Below, one piece after another: positions 32,621-40,419 of a stretch of DNA of 64,000 nt. The stretch spans positions 42,215-106,214 of the forward strand of contig NZ_JANGCG010000009.1 of assembly GCF_024462815.1 (NCBI RefSeq), in the 5' to 3' direction. Both the position numbers and the translations under genes were made by a program. The stretch comes from Gemmiger formicilis. Lineage in GTDB: Bacteria; Bacillota; Clostridia; Oscillospirales; Ruminococcaceae. Every line of letters starts with the position of its first letter. The first letter of the stretch is position 1. The notes under the pieces are model-generated. The model was given only the letters and a program-made list of their open reading frames with translations. It searched no databases and was not told where the DNA came from.

Positions 32621-33166
32621 TTATTGAAAAATGGATGACATTTCATTAAATTTTTCAACTGTAACAGTATAAATTTCCTGAAAGAAGCCATGGCTTTTAT
32701 ACTTTTCCAATCCGAATTGAATTGAAGTGTTTTTCTTTGCCATAACCCCAATCGAGTTTCGAATCTTTTCCCATGAAGGAATCGAACTTTCTCTATACAC
32801 AACTATGAGAACAGCGCGCTTCGTAATCTCGGAAAAACTTGAATCAGGGAATATAGCGATTTGAGTGACTAGCAAGCTATTAAATGCTTTTTGGCGAATT
32901 TCTTCTGGTTTAACATTATTAAGTGGTTGATTTTTAAACTCTATATAATAGTGGTTTCCGTTATTTTCATAAAACGCATCACAGGATTTAAGAGAATTAT
33001 TGTTATTCCATTTCTTAGTAGAAGCGTCTGCTATTCTATCGAGGTTAAAAACTAACTCATCTTTGAAAACCAACCTTAGTTGGTCCTTTTCATCCTTATC
33101 TTCTGTGTATGCGGTTTCAGATAAATGAACGTGATATGGTTCAAGGGATAACTTTTTGTATTCCAT
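32621..33166 (-). CDS. Putative PD-(D/E)xK-type nuclease, partner of ATPase
   Basis: The 181-residue protein matches no family I can name. A segment CDAFYENNGNHYYIEFKNQP (about 63-82) has the spacing of a PD-(D/E)xK nuclease core: Asp, 12 residues, then Glu-Phe-Lys. A later basic helix contains IRQKAF. It starts 3 bp after the stop of the ATPase gene, so the two are translationally coupled. By analogy with ATPase-nuclease pairs such as Septu or PARIS, it may be the effector. This is inference from motif spacing and context. Confidence 0.55.
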   Translation of the reverse strand: MEYKKLSLEPYHVHLSETAYTEDKDEKDQLRLVFKDELVFNLDRIADASTKKWNNNNSLKSCDAFYENNGNHYYIEFKNQPLNNVKPEEIRQKAFNSLLVTQIAIFPDSSFSEITKRAVLIVVYRESSIPSWEKIRNSIGVMAKKNTSIQFGLEKYKSHGFFQEIYTVTVEKFNEMSSIFQ

Positions 33167-33169
33167 AAT

Positions 33170-34393
33170 TTACAACTTCTCAAAAGGTCGATACAAAGGT
33201 TCGAATACGTTTTCAGGATTTGCAGTGAAGTCTTTTGCTACATATGTGTTCAGAGAATCACCGCTTGGGATTGTCATATACAGTTTCACAGATGCAGATG
33301 TTTCATGCCGTTCGGAATAGACCTCTATGGCACGCAAAAAATAAGGGCTGTGCGTATTTAGTAAGATGTTTATGTTGAGCGCTTTGCTAAGTTGCACAAG
33401 AAAATCAGCAAAAGCAAGTTGCCATTCGGGATGCAAATTTACTTCTGGCTCATCAATAACTAAAATGTCGCCACGTTTTAACTCACGGTTTTCAAGAAGA
33501 CGCAAAATATACGCCATAGATTTAATACCGGATGCTGTATCTGAAACAGGTATATTTTCTCGGAAATCGCTATCAAAAAAAGTTACAGATCCTTCCGAAA
33601 CCTTGAGTTTCCCATGCAGAATATCCTCGCTTAAGTTTTTGGCGATTGACAATGCTTTCTTTACATCATCTTCATCTGCCATAGAAACTTCACGTATTTC
33701 AGAATCGCTTGCTAATGCCGCATGCAATGCAAGTTGCGTATCGAAATCCATCATATAGAATGGAAATTTAGAAGAAATTTCATCCAGAAGATGCCGAGGC
33801 TCAATATAAGTTGGTGCATTATAAGGAGAATCAAAAATGGGGCATGCAGTAACTTGATTATTTTCAACTCTTATTGAAATGGGAGCCATTGCATCATCAG
33901 AAATTTCGATTGTCCCGGACGCAGTGCTTCCAATCGTATTAACAAAGCCTCCGAAACCATCTTGAATGCTTTTGTTTACAATAAACACAGCATACTCGGA
34001 ATCCGAAAGTCTTCGATAATGTTCAACACGACTCTTTATTTCGGCAGGAGATTTTGAGTGTTTCGTTAGATGTGAATTTGTATTGGACATGGCAGAAACT
34101 AGTTCATCAGATATTTCTAATGAAGGGTTTGCAACTAAGTCACTCATTGAATTTTTTATCTGAGCGTATTCAGAAGCGGAATGGCGAAGTTGAAGGTTTG
34201 TTGCGCTCATCATACTGGAAATGCGATTATCAGATATTTTTTCGGTTAAGTTCTTGTAGGCACGAAGTACATATACCAATGCCTTACTAATCGTACTTTT
34301 CCCGGTACTGTTATATCCGGCTATAATCGTAATGCCGTTTAGTTCTATTTCGGCAGATTTGATTTTGGCAATATTTTGTACTTTTATTTTCAT
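33170..34393 (-). CDS. AAA-family ATPase (OLD/AAA_15-like), cassette sensor
   Basis: ATG 34393 follows AAAGGTGATG. A start at 34435 would lack a ribosome site. The 407-residue protein has Walker A AGYNSTGKST (about 25-34), a long middle region with helices, Walker B ILVIDEPEVNLHPEWQ (about 312-327) and NTHSPYFLRAIE. It resembles the ATPase part of OLD-family proteins without a TOPRIM domain. The codon use is AT-rich compared with the core genes. It forms an operon with the nuclease-like gene and lies next to a recombinase, typical of mobile defence cassettes. Confidence 0.75.
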   Translation of the reverse strand: MKIKVQNIAKIKSAEIELNGITIIAGYNSTGKSTISKALVYVLRAYKNLTEKISDNRISSMMSATNLQLRHSASEYAQIKNSMSDLVANPSLEISDELVSAMSNTNSHLTKHSKSPAEIKSRVEHYRRLSDSEYAVFIVNKSIQDGFGGFVNTIGSTASGTIEISDDAMAPISIRVENNQVTACPIFDSPYNAPTYIEPRHLLDEISSKFPFYMMDFDTQLALHAALASDSEIREVSMADEDDVKKALSIAKNLSEDILHGKLKVSEGSVTFFDSDFRENIPVSDTASGIKSMAYILRLLENRELKRGDILVIDEPEVNLHPEWQLAFADFLVQLSKALNINILLNTHSPYFLRAIEVYSERHETSASVKLYMTIPSGDSLNTYVAKDFTANPENVFEPLYRPFEKL

Positions 34394-34537
34394 GCTTGCA
34401 TCACCTTTTATAAACACCTTAATGAGTAAAACCAAGTTTGGAAAATTGTATATACATAGAGTGGTAAGGTATAGTACATAGTATTCCCCATGTTAACTAA
34501 TATACACTATTTAAAACTATTAAGCAATACTTTCTTT

Positions 34538-35395
34538 CTAATAATTCCTTTTGTGTTTTTTCTTCTGTACCGCCTCAAATACCCCCTTCTCAACAATCGC
34601 CTCATGTGCGTTTTCCACCATATACATACTCAACTCCCCGCGATTCTTTTTCTGCTTCCCAGTCAAAAAATCCGACATGTAGGTCTTTTGCAACAGCAGA
34701 GTCCCCATATATTTCTCATTGCTTAGCATACGGTCGATTGTTGACGTGCTCCATTCTGCTTTTCCAGTAACCGTCCTTATGCCGTGTTCCTCCAAGTACC
34801 GCTTAATTTTGCGGACACCGTTGCCTTCTAAATACAGCGAAAATATCTTACGGACGATTTCGGCTTCTTCGGGTACAATCACTAACTGCCCTTCGGCATC
34901 CTTGGTATAGCCTAAAAAGCGAGTGTGGTTCAAAAGTGCTTTTCCTTCGCGCATGCGTTGATGAATACCAAATTTGATATTCTCACTTTTTGTGGCGCTT
35001 TCTTCTTGTGCAACGGCAAATAAAATAGAGAGCGTGGCATCATCTATCTTTAGTGTGTTGACATGTTCAACTTCGGATAAAAGTCCAATATTCATAGCTT
35101 TCAACCTCCTGATGGTGGATAGGGCTTCAAGCGTATCTCGCTCAAAGCGGCTCAGTGACTTGACGAATATATAATCAAACCGATGCCGTTTGGCATCACG
35201 TAACATTTCGCAGTAGCCACTGCGACCTGACTTTCGTGTGCCGGACACAATATCGCTGTATATTTTATAAAGTGTCCAGTTTGGGTTTTCGGTGATAATT
35301 GTATTGAAATGGAGTACCTGAATTTCAAGGCTGTGCAGCAGTTCAGGCGTAGCTTTGCTCACGTGGCAGTATGCTGCAATGCGCAGCTCTTGCAA
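34538..35395 (-). CDS. Short serine recombinase, probably inactive
   Basis: The 285-residue protein has a resolvase domain (about 1-145) and part of a recombinase domain (about 155-280). It stops at KKKHKRNY and lacks the zinc ribbon and coiled coil of full large serine recombinases (about 500 residues). The catalytic motif YxRVS reads YCHVS (about 9-13): Ser is kept but the essential Arg is His. The second motif KSLSRFERD also lacks the usual DRxxR. It is likely a truncated, inactive relic. Confidence 0.7.
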   Translation of the reverse strand: MQELRIAAYCHVSKATPELLHSLEIQVLHFNTIITENPNWTLYKIYSDIVSGTRKSGRSGYCEMLRDAKRHRFDYIFVKSLSRFERDTLEALSTIRRLKAMNIGLLSEVEHVNTLKIDDATLSILFAVAQEESATKSENIKFGIHQRMREGKALLNHTRFLGYTKDAEGQLVIVPEEAEIVRKIFSLYLEGNGVRKIKRYLEEHGIRTVTGKAEWSTSTIDRMLSNEKYMGTLLLQKTYMSDFLTGKQKKNRGELSMYMVENAHEAIVEKGVFEAVQKKKHKRNY

Positions 35396-35454
35396 TTCAA
35401 GCGGTGTTTCCTTTTTAATAATAGCAGGATATATTGTATAAATCTGTATAGATA

Positions 35455-35490
35455 TAAAAAGCGCCCCATGTTTACTATAACATGAGGCGC
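35455..35490 (-). terminator. Terminator hairpin upstream of the short recombinase
   Basis: GCGCCTCATG and CATGGGGCGC (minus strand) form a stem followed by TTTTTAT. Confidence 0.65.
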
Positions 35491-35510
35491 TTACAATATA
35501 AAATAAAAAG

Positions 35511-35548
35511 TAAAAGCTACATCCAAATTGCTTTGAATGTAGCTTTTA
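35511..35548 (-). terminator. 17-bp-stem hairpin beside right direct repeat
   Basis: TAAAAGCTACATCCAAA pairs with TTTGAATGTAGCTTTTA across a 4-base loop, and on the minus strand the stem is followed by CTTTTTATTTTAT. It has the same relative position as the hairpin beside the left repeat. Confidence 0.6.
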
Positions 35549-35549
35549 A

Positions 35550-35580
35550 CTTGTCTCTATGTTACAAAAAAGATACCCTA
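35550..35580. repeat. 31-bp direct repeat, right copy
   Basis: It is identical over 31 bp to 32486-32516. The flanks differ after that (ACAAAAAGG here, CAAAAGG there, similar for a few bases). It may mark the right edge of the inserted cassette. Confidence 0.8.
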
Positions 35581-35639
35581 ACAAAAAGGACATCAATGCG
35601 TAAAAAAAGAGACAATGCACAGCAAACAACTTTGTAATT

Positions 35640-35722
35640 AAAGGATATAGGATTTCGGCTAGGGTTGTAAAAGACTGTCATGGTGTATCCGCCGACAAAT
35701 TCGATTTTGATTGAATTGTGTT
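35640..35722 (-). pseudogene. 3' remnant of a large serine recombinase gene
   Basis: Minus-strand translation reads SIKIEFVGGYTMTVFYN. The full recombinase at 37999-39585 ends NEIKIEFIGGYTVAVPLQE, and the DNA is also similar (GTGTATCCGCCGA). Only the last 25 or so codons remain, cut off by the terminator of the ASCH gene. Confidence 0.65.
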
Positions 35723-35730
35723 TTGCACCC

Positions 35731-35773
35731 TTAGAAAAGCAAGTTCTCCACTCAAAAAAGCGGAGAACTTGCT
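35731..35773 (-). terminator. Terminator of the GNAT-ASCH operon
   Basis: AGCAAGTTCTCC pairs with GGAGAACTTGCT, followed on the minus strand by TTTTCT. Confidence 0.8.
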
Positions 35774-35780
35774 GATAACT

Positions 35781-36155
35781 TCATATATTACGTATATAAT
35801 AAAATGACTGTGGAGGAGTTCTAAAATTAAAATCCTGTAACTTTTTGGGGGGAGTATATTGGATTATATGCTCTAACTTGTAAGCAACCGCTTTTTCGTG
35901 CCCTTCAAAATACTGAAAATACTCCTTTTCGGGTATACCTGCATTTTCTGACACGCGATTCCACAAAACTCGTGGTGATTCTTGGAGCACATCGGTTACA
36001 ACGCACTCACCCGTTATCGCGCAGATTGGATAGGTCTCATAGATATATATTTTCCCGATTGGTTGCTTGCAGCAAACCTTTCGGAATTCATACCACTTTG
36101 ACCCTTCAAATATTTTTTGAGCATACTGAGGCTTGATTGAAAACAATGCATTCAT
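35781..36155 (-). CDS. ASCH-domain protein
   Basis: The 124-residue protein opens LFSIKPQYAQKIFEGSKWYEFRK, the typical beginning of ASCH/PUA-like domains (residues ALxSIKPxYAxxIxxGxKxxExRK). These small domains are thought to bind RNA or modified nucleic acid. It starts 3 bp after the GNAT stop. The C-terminal part NFRTPPQSFYYI is also seen in relatives. Pairing of ASCH with acetyltransferases is known in bacteria, and a translation-related role is a guess. Confidence 0.75.
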   Translation of the reverse strand: MNALFSIKPQYAQKIFEGSKWYEFRKVCCKQPIGKIYIYETYPICAITGECVVTDVLQESPRVLWNRVSENAGIPEKEYFQYFEGHEKAVAYKLEHIIQYTPPKKLQDFNFRTPPQSFYYIRNI

Positions 36156-36158
36156 CGA

Positions 36159-36635
36159 TTACGCACATCTTTTAAAGGCGATTGCCTCATTCAACGGGCC
36201 GTTAAAAGAATATTCCGTAATTCCCTGCTTATAGTAGTTCATGTATTCTTTATAAAGAACAAAGCCATTCTTTTCTAGCAAGGATTTGAACTCATCAATA
36301 TGATATGACGATACCGTAATAATCGGCTTTGCACATTGCAATTCTTTAAACGCAATTTTTAATAACGCCGTTGCAATGCCCTGATTGCGGTAGTTTTCGG
36401 CCACTCTTAATGTGCATATCTTCTTTTCATCAGCATTTTTTAGAATGAGAACAGCAGCAACCGTTTCATTGTCCATGACAGCATAAATCAAGCGTTCCCC
36501 ACTTGCTAAGCCAGGAACAACTTTCTCGTAGTACCATTCTCTAAAATTATTATACTCGCCACACAGGCCAATTAAGAACTCATATATAGCCGTGATGGAG
36601 TGCCTATCAACTGCGCTTATACGAACCCATTCCAT
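36159..36635 (-). CDS. GNAT-family N-acetyltransferase
   Basis: The 158-residue protein has a GNAT core. ICTLRVAENYRNQGIATALL (about 90-110) carries the RxxGxxxA/G acetyl-CoA-binding motif (R-N-Q-G-I-A). The C-terminal half has YHIDEFKSLLEKNGFVLYKEY, a usual GNAT strand. The substrate is unknown. It is coupled to the ASCH gene. A terminator follows that gene, so the two form one unit. Confidence 0.8.
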   Translation of the reverse strand: MEWVRISAVDRHSITAIYEFLIGLCGEYNNFREWYYEKVVPGLASGERLIYAVMDNETVAAVLILKNADEKKICTLRVAENYRNQGIATALLKIAFKELQCAKPIITVSSYHIDEFKSLLEKNGFVLYKEYMNYYKQGITEYSFNGPLNEAIAFKRCA

Positions 36636-36686
36636 AAGATGTCCTCCATTGTTAGTTGATTATTATACCACTCAACGAACAGAATG

Positions 36687-37865
36687 TCAATGCCTATTTT
36701 TTAGCTTAACAGTAAGTTTAGTAATAGGATTTTTTTTATTCAGTAACAATAGTGCAATTAAAAACAAAGCAATTAAGACCGCAAGTGCTATGAATTGCAC
36801 ACACACAGCGGATACCTTTAGAGCTTCTTGCGGTAATAAAGCTAGTAAAATATTAAAAGTAAGGTTACTTATTACATTCAAAAGGACTAACAAAAGAACA
36901 TACGGGATGATGGTCATAGGACTACATTTTCCGGCTTTAAGTCTTGCAAAGAATTCCCAAGATCCGATGTCTCTTTTCCCATTTGCGCTGTTAGTATCCT
37001 TTGAAAGTTTTTTACTACTATGATATGCAATAATGTCTTCAGTTTTCCGTTTCTTTTTACCATTAGGGTTTACATATTTATTCCAAATGTCTTTTTCTAG
37101 TACTCTTGATGAGTCGAATTTTGCATCAACATCGACATCAACTTTTGCCATTAATAAAAAATGTAAGCCGTTTATTGGTGCAAGAGACCATCTATCCTGA
37201 GCTGTTAATTCCTGCAGCAGAGAGCAATCCATGCTACGAGTGTTATTAAATCTTATATCAACCATATATGTGGAATTAACTAATGTTTCAAAATACCGAT
37301 TTGGTGCTTTATATTCTCTGACGCATTCTTTCAACGATGGTGTTCGGATTCTAAATCTTAAGTAATACTGATCACACGACACTTCGTTCTGGTTTCCCTT
37401 TATAAATTGCGGATTAAATTCTAAAAATGTTCCGCGGGATTCCTTATATGAACTTAATTGCACATCGCTATCACTTAAAAAATCCAACCTGTACAGAATA
37501 AATTCTGTCTTTTTTGAGTCACCCCCTATCATAACCTCAGCCTGTTTAGAACCGGGCGCGACATCAGCAGATCTATACGGTTCGTTAAATACTGCACCTA
37601 ATAGGTTTGCGTCGTTTGATAAGCACTCGCACAGATCCTCAAGGTTTCCTTTTTCGATATGGAACGGAATGTATAGTTTTACTTTTTTGGCTTCTGACAG
37701 GTGATATAGCATTAAGCCTATATCCAAAACAGGAGTCTCATCGTCCCATCCGCACTGGGTCCAAAGATTGATGTTTACCTTTACGGAAAAATGCTCTTTA
37801 TTCTCGCTGCTGTCATCGCTATTTGAGGGAATATATGCCAAAGCGAAACTGTCCAAATCCGTCAC
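36687..37865 (-). CDS. Unrecognised protein with two C-terminal membrane segments
   Basis: The 392-residue protein has a long soluble N-terminal part (about 1-305) rich in beta strands and aromatic residues (FSVKVNINLWTQCGW, YYLRFRIRTPSL). Two hydrophobic segments follow near the C-terminus (about 320-345 and 350-375) and a basic tail. I do not recognise a family. The layout of a soluble sensor plus two TM segments is seen in membrane-acting phage-defence effectors, but there is no motif to prove it. It lies alone between the GNAT pair and the recombinase trio. Confidence 0.55.
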   Translation of the reverse strand: MTDLDSFALAYIPSNSDDSSENKEHFSVKVNINLWTQCGWDDETPVLDIGLMLYHLSEAKKVKLYIPFHIEKGNLEDLCECLSNDANLLGAVFNEPYRSADVAPGSKQAEVMIGGDSKKTEFILYRLDFLSDSDVQLSSYKESRGTFLEFNPQFIKGNQNEVSCDQYYLRFRIRTPSLKECVREYKAPNRYFETLVNSTYMVDIRFNNTRSMDCSLLQELTAQDRWSLAPINGLHFLLMAKVDVDVDAKFDSSRVLEKDIWNKYVNPNGKKKRKTEDIIAYHSSKKLSKDTNSANGKRDIGSWEFFARLKAGKCSPMTIIPYVLLLVLLNVISNLTFNILLALLPQEALKVSAVCVQFIALAVLIALFLIALLLLNKKNPITKLTVKLKNRH

Positions 37866-37998
37866 CTACCACTAAATTATCCTATCTGCGGAGTTTTTCA
37901 TTTTTATTATAACATTTTCTGACGCTAATAGCAATATTTTAGATGATGAGAACGATTATTTTGTGGCGATTTGCTTTTTGAGCGATATGAAAATTAAA

Positions 37999-39585
37999 TC
38001 ATTCCTGCAAAGGGACTGCCACAGTGTATCCGCCGATGAATTCAATTTTGATTTCGTTGGCGGACACAACGTCTATTCGTTCGATGATTCTGGCAACAAG
38101 GGTATCAGAATATTCGGTAATACGGAAGTCAGAGGCGGTCAGTTGGAGATTCGGATTTGTAGCTTTCTGCCGGCTGGCAGTAAGCTGGTTGATTTGTTTT
38201 TGCAGGTTGTCGATTTCCTCGCTTGCATGTTTCAATTTTTCATCGAGAAAGGACGCATCGCATTCAAGGGACAAGTCCAGCAGGCGGTCAAACTCTTGCT
38301 GTGAGTCCGCAAGTTTTTGCTGTAATTTTTCCAGTTCTGTTGTGCCGCCTTGCAAATCATGCAGAATGCCGTTGATTTGCAAGGCGACTTCTTCGGTGTA
38401 ATTGTCGGCCAGATTTTGGATGGCTCTCAGCAGGGTCTGATGCAGGGCTTCTTCCTGCACCGAGGGTGAATTGTGGCAGAATTTTGTTCCGTAGGTGACA
38501 CGGTTGACGCAGCGCCAGACGATTTCCTTTCTGCCGTGAATATTCCAAGTCACACGCTTATAAGGGCTGCCGCATTCCCCGCAATACAGCCGTTCGGAAA
38601 GGGCGTACTTGCTGTTGTACCTCCCGCGCTTTTGTTTGCGTCGGTTCGCGCAGGACTTGCTGTTGCGGCGGGCGATTTCAGCTTGCACCTCGCGGTACAT
38701 CTGCTTAGTGACGATGCCCTCGTGATTGTTCTCAATGTAGTATTGTGGCAGCTGGCCGGTGTTTTTCTTCGGACCGCCGGTCAGCACATTGTCGGTAAAG
38801 GTCTTTTGCAGCAGGACATCACCGCAGTATTTCTCATTCTGCATGATGCGTAGGAGCGCCTGCGTTGACCATGTGGTGTTGCCACGCACGGTTTTGTAAC
38901 CGCCTGCTTCGACCTTGCCCTTTATGGTTTGCAAGCTGTCGCCGTGCAAGTAGCTGGTGTAAATCATCCGAATCAGTTCAGCCTGTTCGGGGATGATCTC
39001 CGGCTGACCGTCTGCACCTTTGCGGTAGCCGAGCATCTGCGCATAGGGGAAGGAGAATCTTCCGTGACGAAATCCCATGCGCTTTCCTCTGGAAATATTC
39101 TGCGAGATGGATTCGCTCTCAGCTTGTGCAAAGGCACTCAGCACGGTAAGGAGCATTTCGGAATTCATGGTACCGGTGTTGATGTTCTCTTTTTCAAATA
39201 TGACGGTGACACCGAATTGCTTCAGCATCCGCACATATTGGATGCTGTCTACGGTGTTGCGGGCAAAGCGGGAAATTGACTTTGTAAGGATCAGGTCGAT
39301 TTTGTGCTTCTTGCAGTCTTGAATCATCTGGTTGAATCCGTCACGCTTTTTGGTGTGGACACCTGAGATACCATCGTCGGCGTAAATCCCGGCAAGCTTC
39401 CATTCGGGGGTGGAATTGATTTTGTCAGTGTAGAATTCTTTTTGGATTTCAAAGCTGCCCTGCTGTTCTTCTTCCTCGGTGCTGACACGGCAGTATGCAG
39501 CAACGCGCAGCTTGGTGCGGGATTCGGCGCTTTTGGAATCTTTCCTATTGGGCTGAATGACGATGATTCTTCTCTCACGGTTCAT
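37999..39585 (-). CDS. Large serine recombinase C
   Basis: ATG 39585 follows AAGGAGAATCCC. The 528-residue protein has a complete resolvase domain with AAYCRVSTE (catalytic Ser about 31), ILTKSISRFARN, a recombinase domain, a zinc ribbon (CGECG...C) and a C-terminal coiled coil (about 400-470). It is the third gene of a tandem trio. It probably integrates and excises the conjugative element or a nested one. The 3' end repeats in the remnant at 35640-35722. Confidence 0.88.
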   Translation of the reverse strand: MNRERRIIVIQPNRKDSKSAESRTKLRVAAYCRVSTEEEEQQGSFEIQKEFYTDKINSTPEWKLAGIYADDGISGVHTKKRDGFNQMIQDCKKHKIDLILTKSISRFARNTVDSIQYVRMLKQFGVTVIFEKENINTGTMNSEMLLTVLSAFAQAESESISQNISRGKRMGFRHGRFSFPYAQMLGYRKGADGQPEIIPEQAELIRMIYTSYLHGDSLQTIKGKVEAGGYKTVRGNTTWSTQALLRIMQNEKYCGDVLLQKTFTDNVLTGGPKKNTGQLPQYYIENNHEGIVTKQMYREVQAEIARRNSKSCANRRKQKRGRYNSKYALSERLYCGECGSPYKRVTWNIHGRKEIVWRCVNRVTYGTKFCHNSPSVQEEALHQTLLRAIQNLADNYTEEVALQINGILHDLQGGTTELEKLQQKLADSQQEFDRLLDLSLECDASFLDEKLKHASEEIDNLQKQINQLTASRQKATNPNLQLTASDFRITEYSDTLVARIIERIDVVSANEIKIEFIGGYTVAVPLQE

Positions 39586-39595
39586 GGGATTCTCC

Positions 39596-40417
39596 TTATA
39601 CGACCATTCCATTTATAAGTTTCAACTGAATGGAAGTAGTTCTGTGCAAAACTATTTTGTCAGCGATGGTGTGATACAGCTTTGAGTCGAACGTATCGCA
39701 GGGCGGTGCAGCAGCGAGGGCTTCTTTGATGCGGAGAGTCATGGGGTCAGAATTTCCGGCTGTGCAGCAGAGATATTGCGTATCTGCGCGAGAAAGGACG
39801 CTTTGGATAAGTGATGCTGCATCAAATTCCCCGGCGGATAACATTTCATCGATTTCTGCTTGCTGCTTTTCGGCTTCAATGGATACTGTGTTGTGTGACA
39901 GCGGCTGGTCATTGATGCTGTCAGGATTATCCTGTAAGCGTTTCATTGTGGTAGCGATGCTTTGCAGGAGAATATCCGGCGCAATTTGGACGGAGAATGC
40001 TGCGCAGTGGCGGCAGCGCCATCGATGGCCTTTCGTCTGCCATTCCAGTCTGCTGTCGCAGTCGGGGCAGATAATGTCACCGCGAATATCCTTTAAGGCT
40101 TCTGTGTAAGTGGGGGCTTTTCGCTGGCACAGGACTTGCGCTTTTTGAAATAAGGTATATTCGACAATGGGCGGATACCTGTCCTTTCCGCAGTATGCTG
40201 GATTTTTTACGATGCGGTGGACGGTGTTCTTGTTCCAACCTGTCTCATCACTGTATGGGATGCTGTTGGCTTGCAAGTGTTTCGCGATTTCTTGCAGTGA
40301 ATTGCCTGCAAGGTAGAGTTGATAAATTTGGCGGACGTATTCGGCTTGCGCGGTATCCGGGGTAATGAGGCCGTTCTGTATGCGGTATCCGTAGGGCAGG
40401 TATCTCGGCTTTGCCAT
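39596..40417 (-). CDS. Recombinase-like protein lacking the catalytic domain
   Basis: The 273-residue protein begins directly in the recombinase DNA-binding domain (RYLPYGYRIQNG) and has a zinc ribbon (CPDCDSRLEW...CRHC at about 116-138). The N-terminal resolvase domain with the Ser nucleophile is missing. Its ATG is 2 bp after the stop of gene A and has its own GGAGA site. Gene C starts 10 bp after it. It therefore looks like a designed accessory subunit and not a fragment. Confidence 0.75.
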   Translation of the reverse strand: MAKPRYLPYGYRIQNGLITPDTAQAEYVRQIYQLYLAGNSLQEIAKHLQANSIPYSDETGWNKNTVHRIVKNPAYCGKDRYPPIVEYTLFQKAQVLCQRKAPTYTEALKDIRGDIICPDCDSRLEWQTKGHRWRCRHCAAFSVQIAPDILLQSIATTMKRLQDNPDSINDQPLSHNTVSIEAEKQQAEIDEMLSAGEFDAASLIQSVLSRADTQYLCCTAGNSDPMTLRIKEALAAAPPCDTFDSKLYHTIADKIVLHRTTSIQLKLINGMVV

Positions 40418-40419
40418 TG

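Noticed and set aside
32486..35580. Direct repeats as proven attachment sites
   Set aside because: Large serine recombinases normally leave only a short identical core, and the local recombinase looks inactive. The repeats are reported as repeats with attachment-site function unproven.
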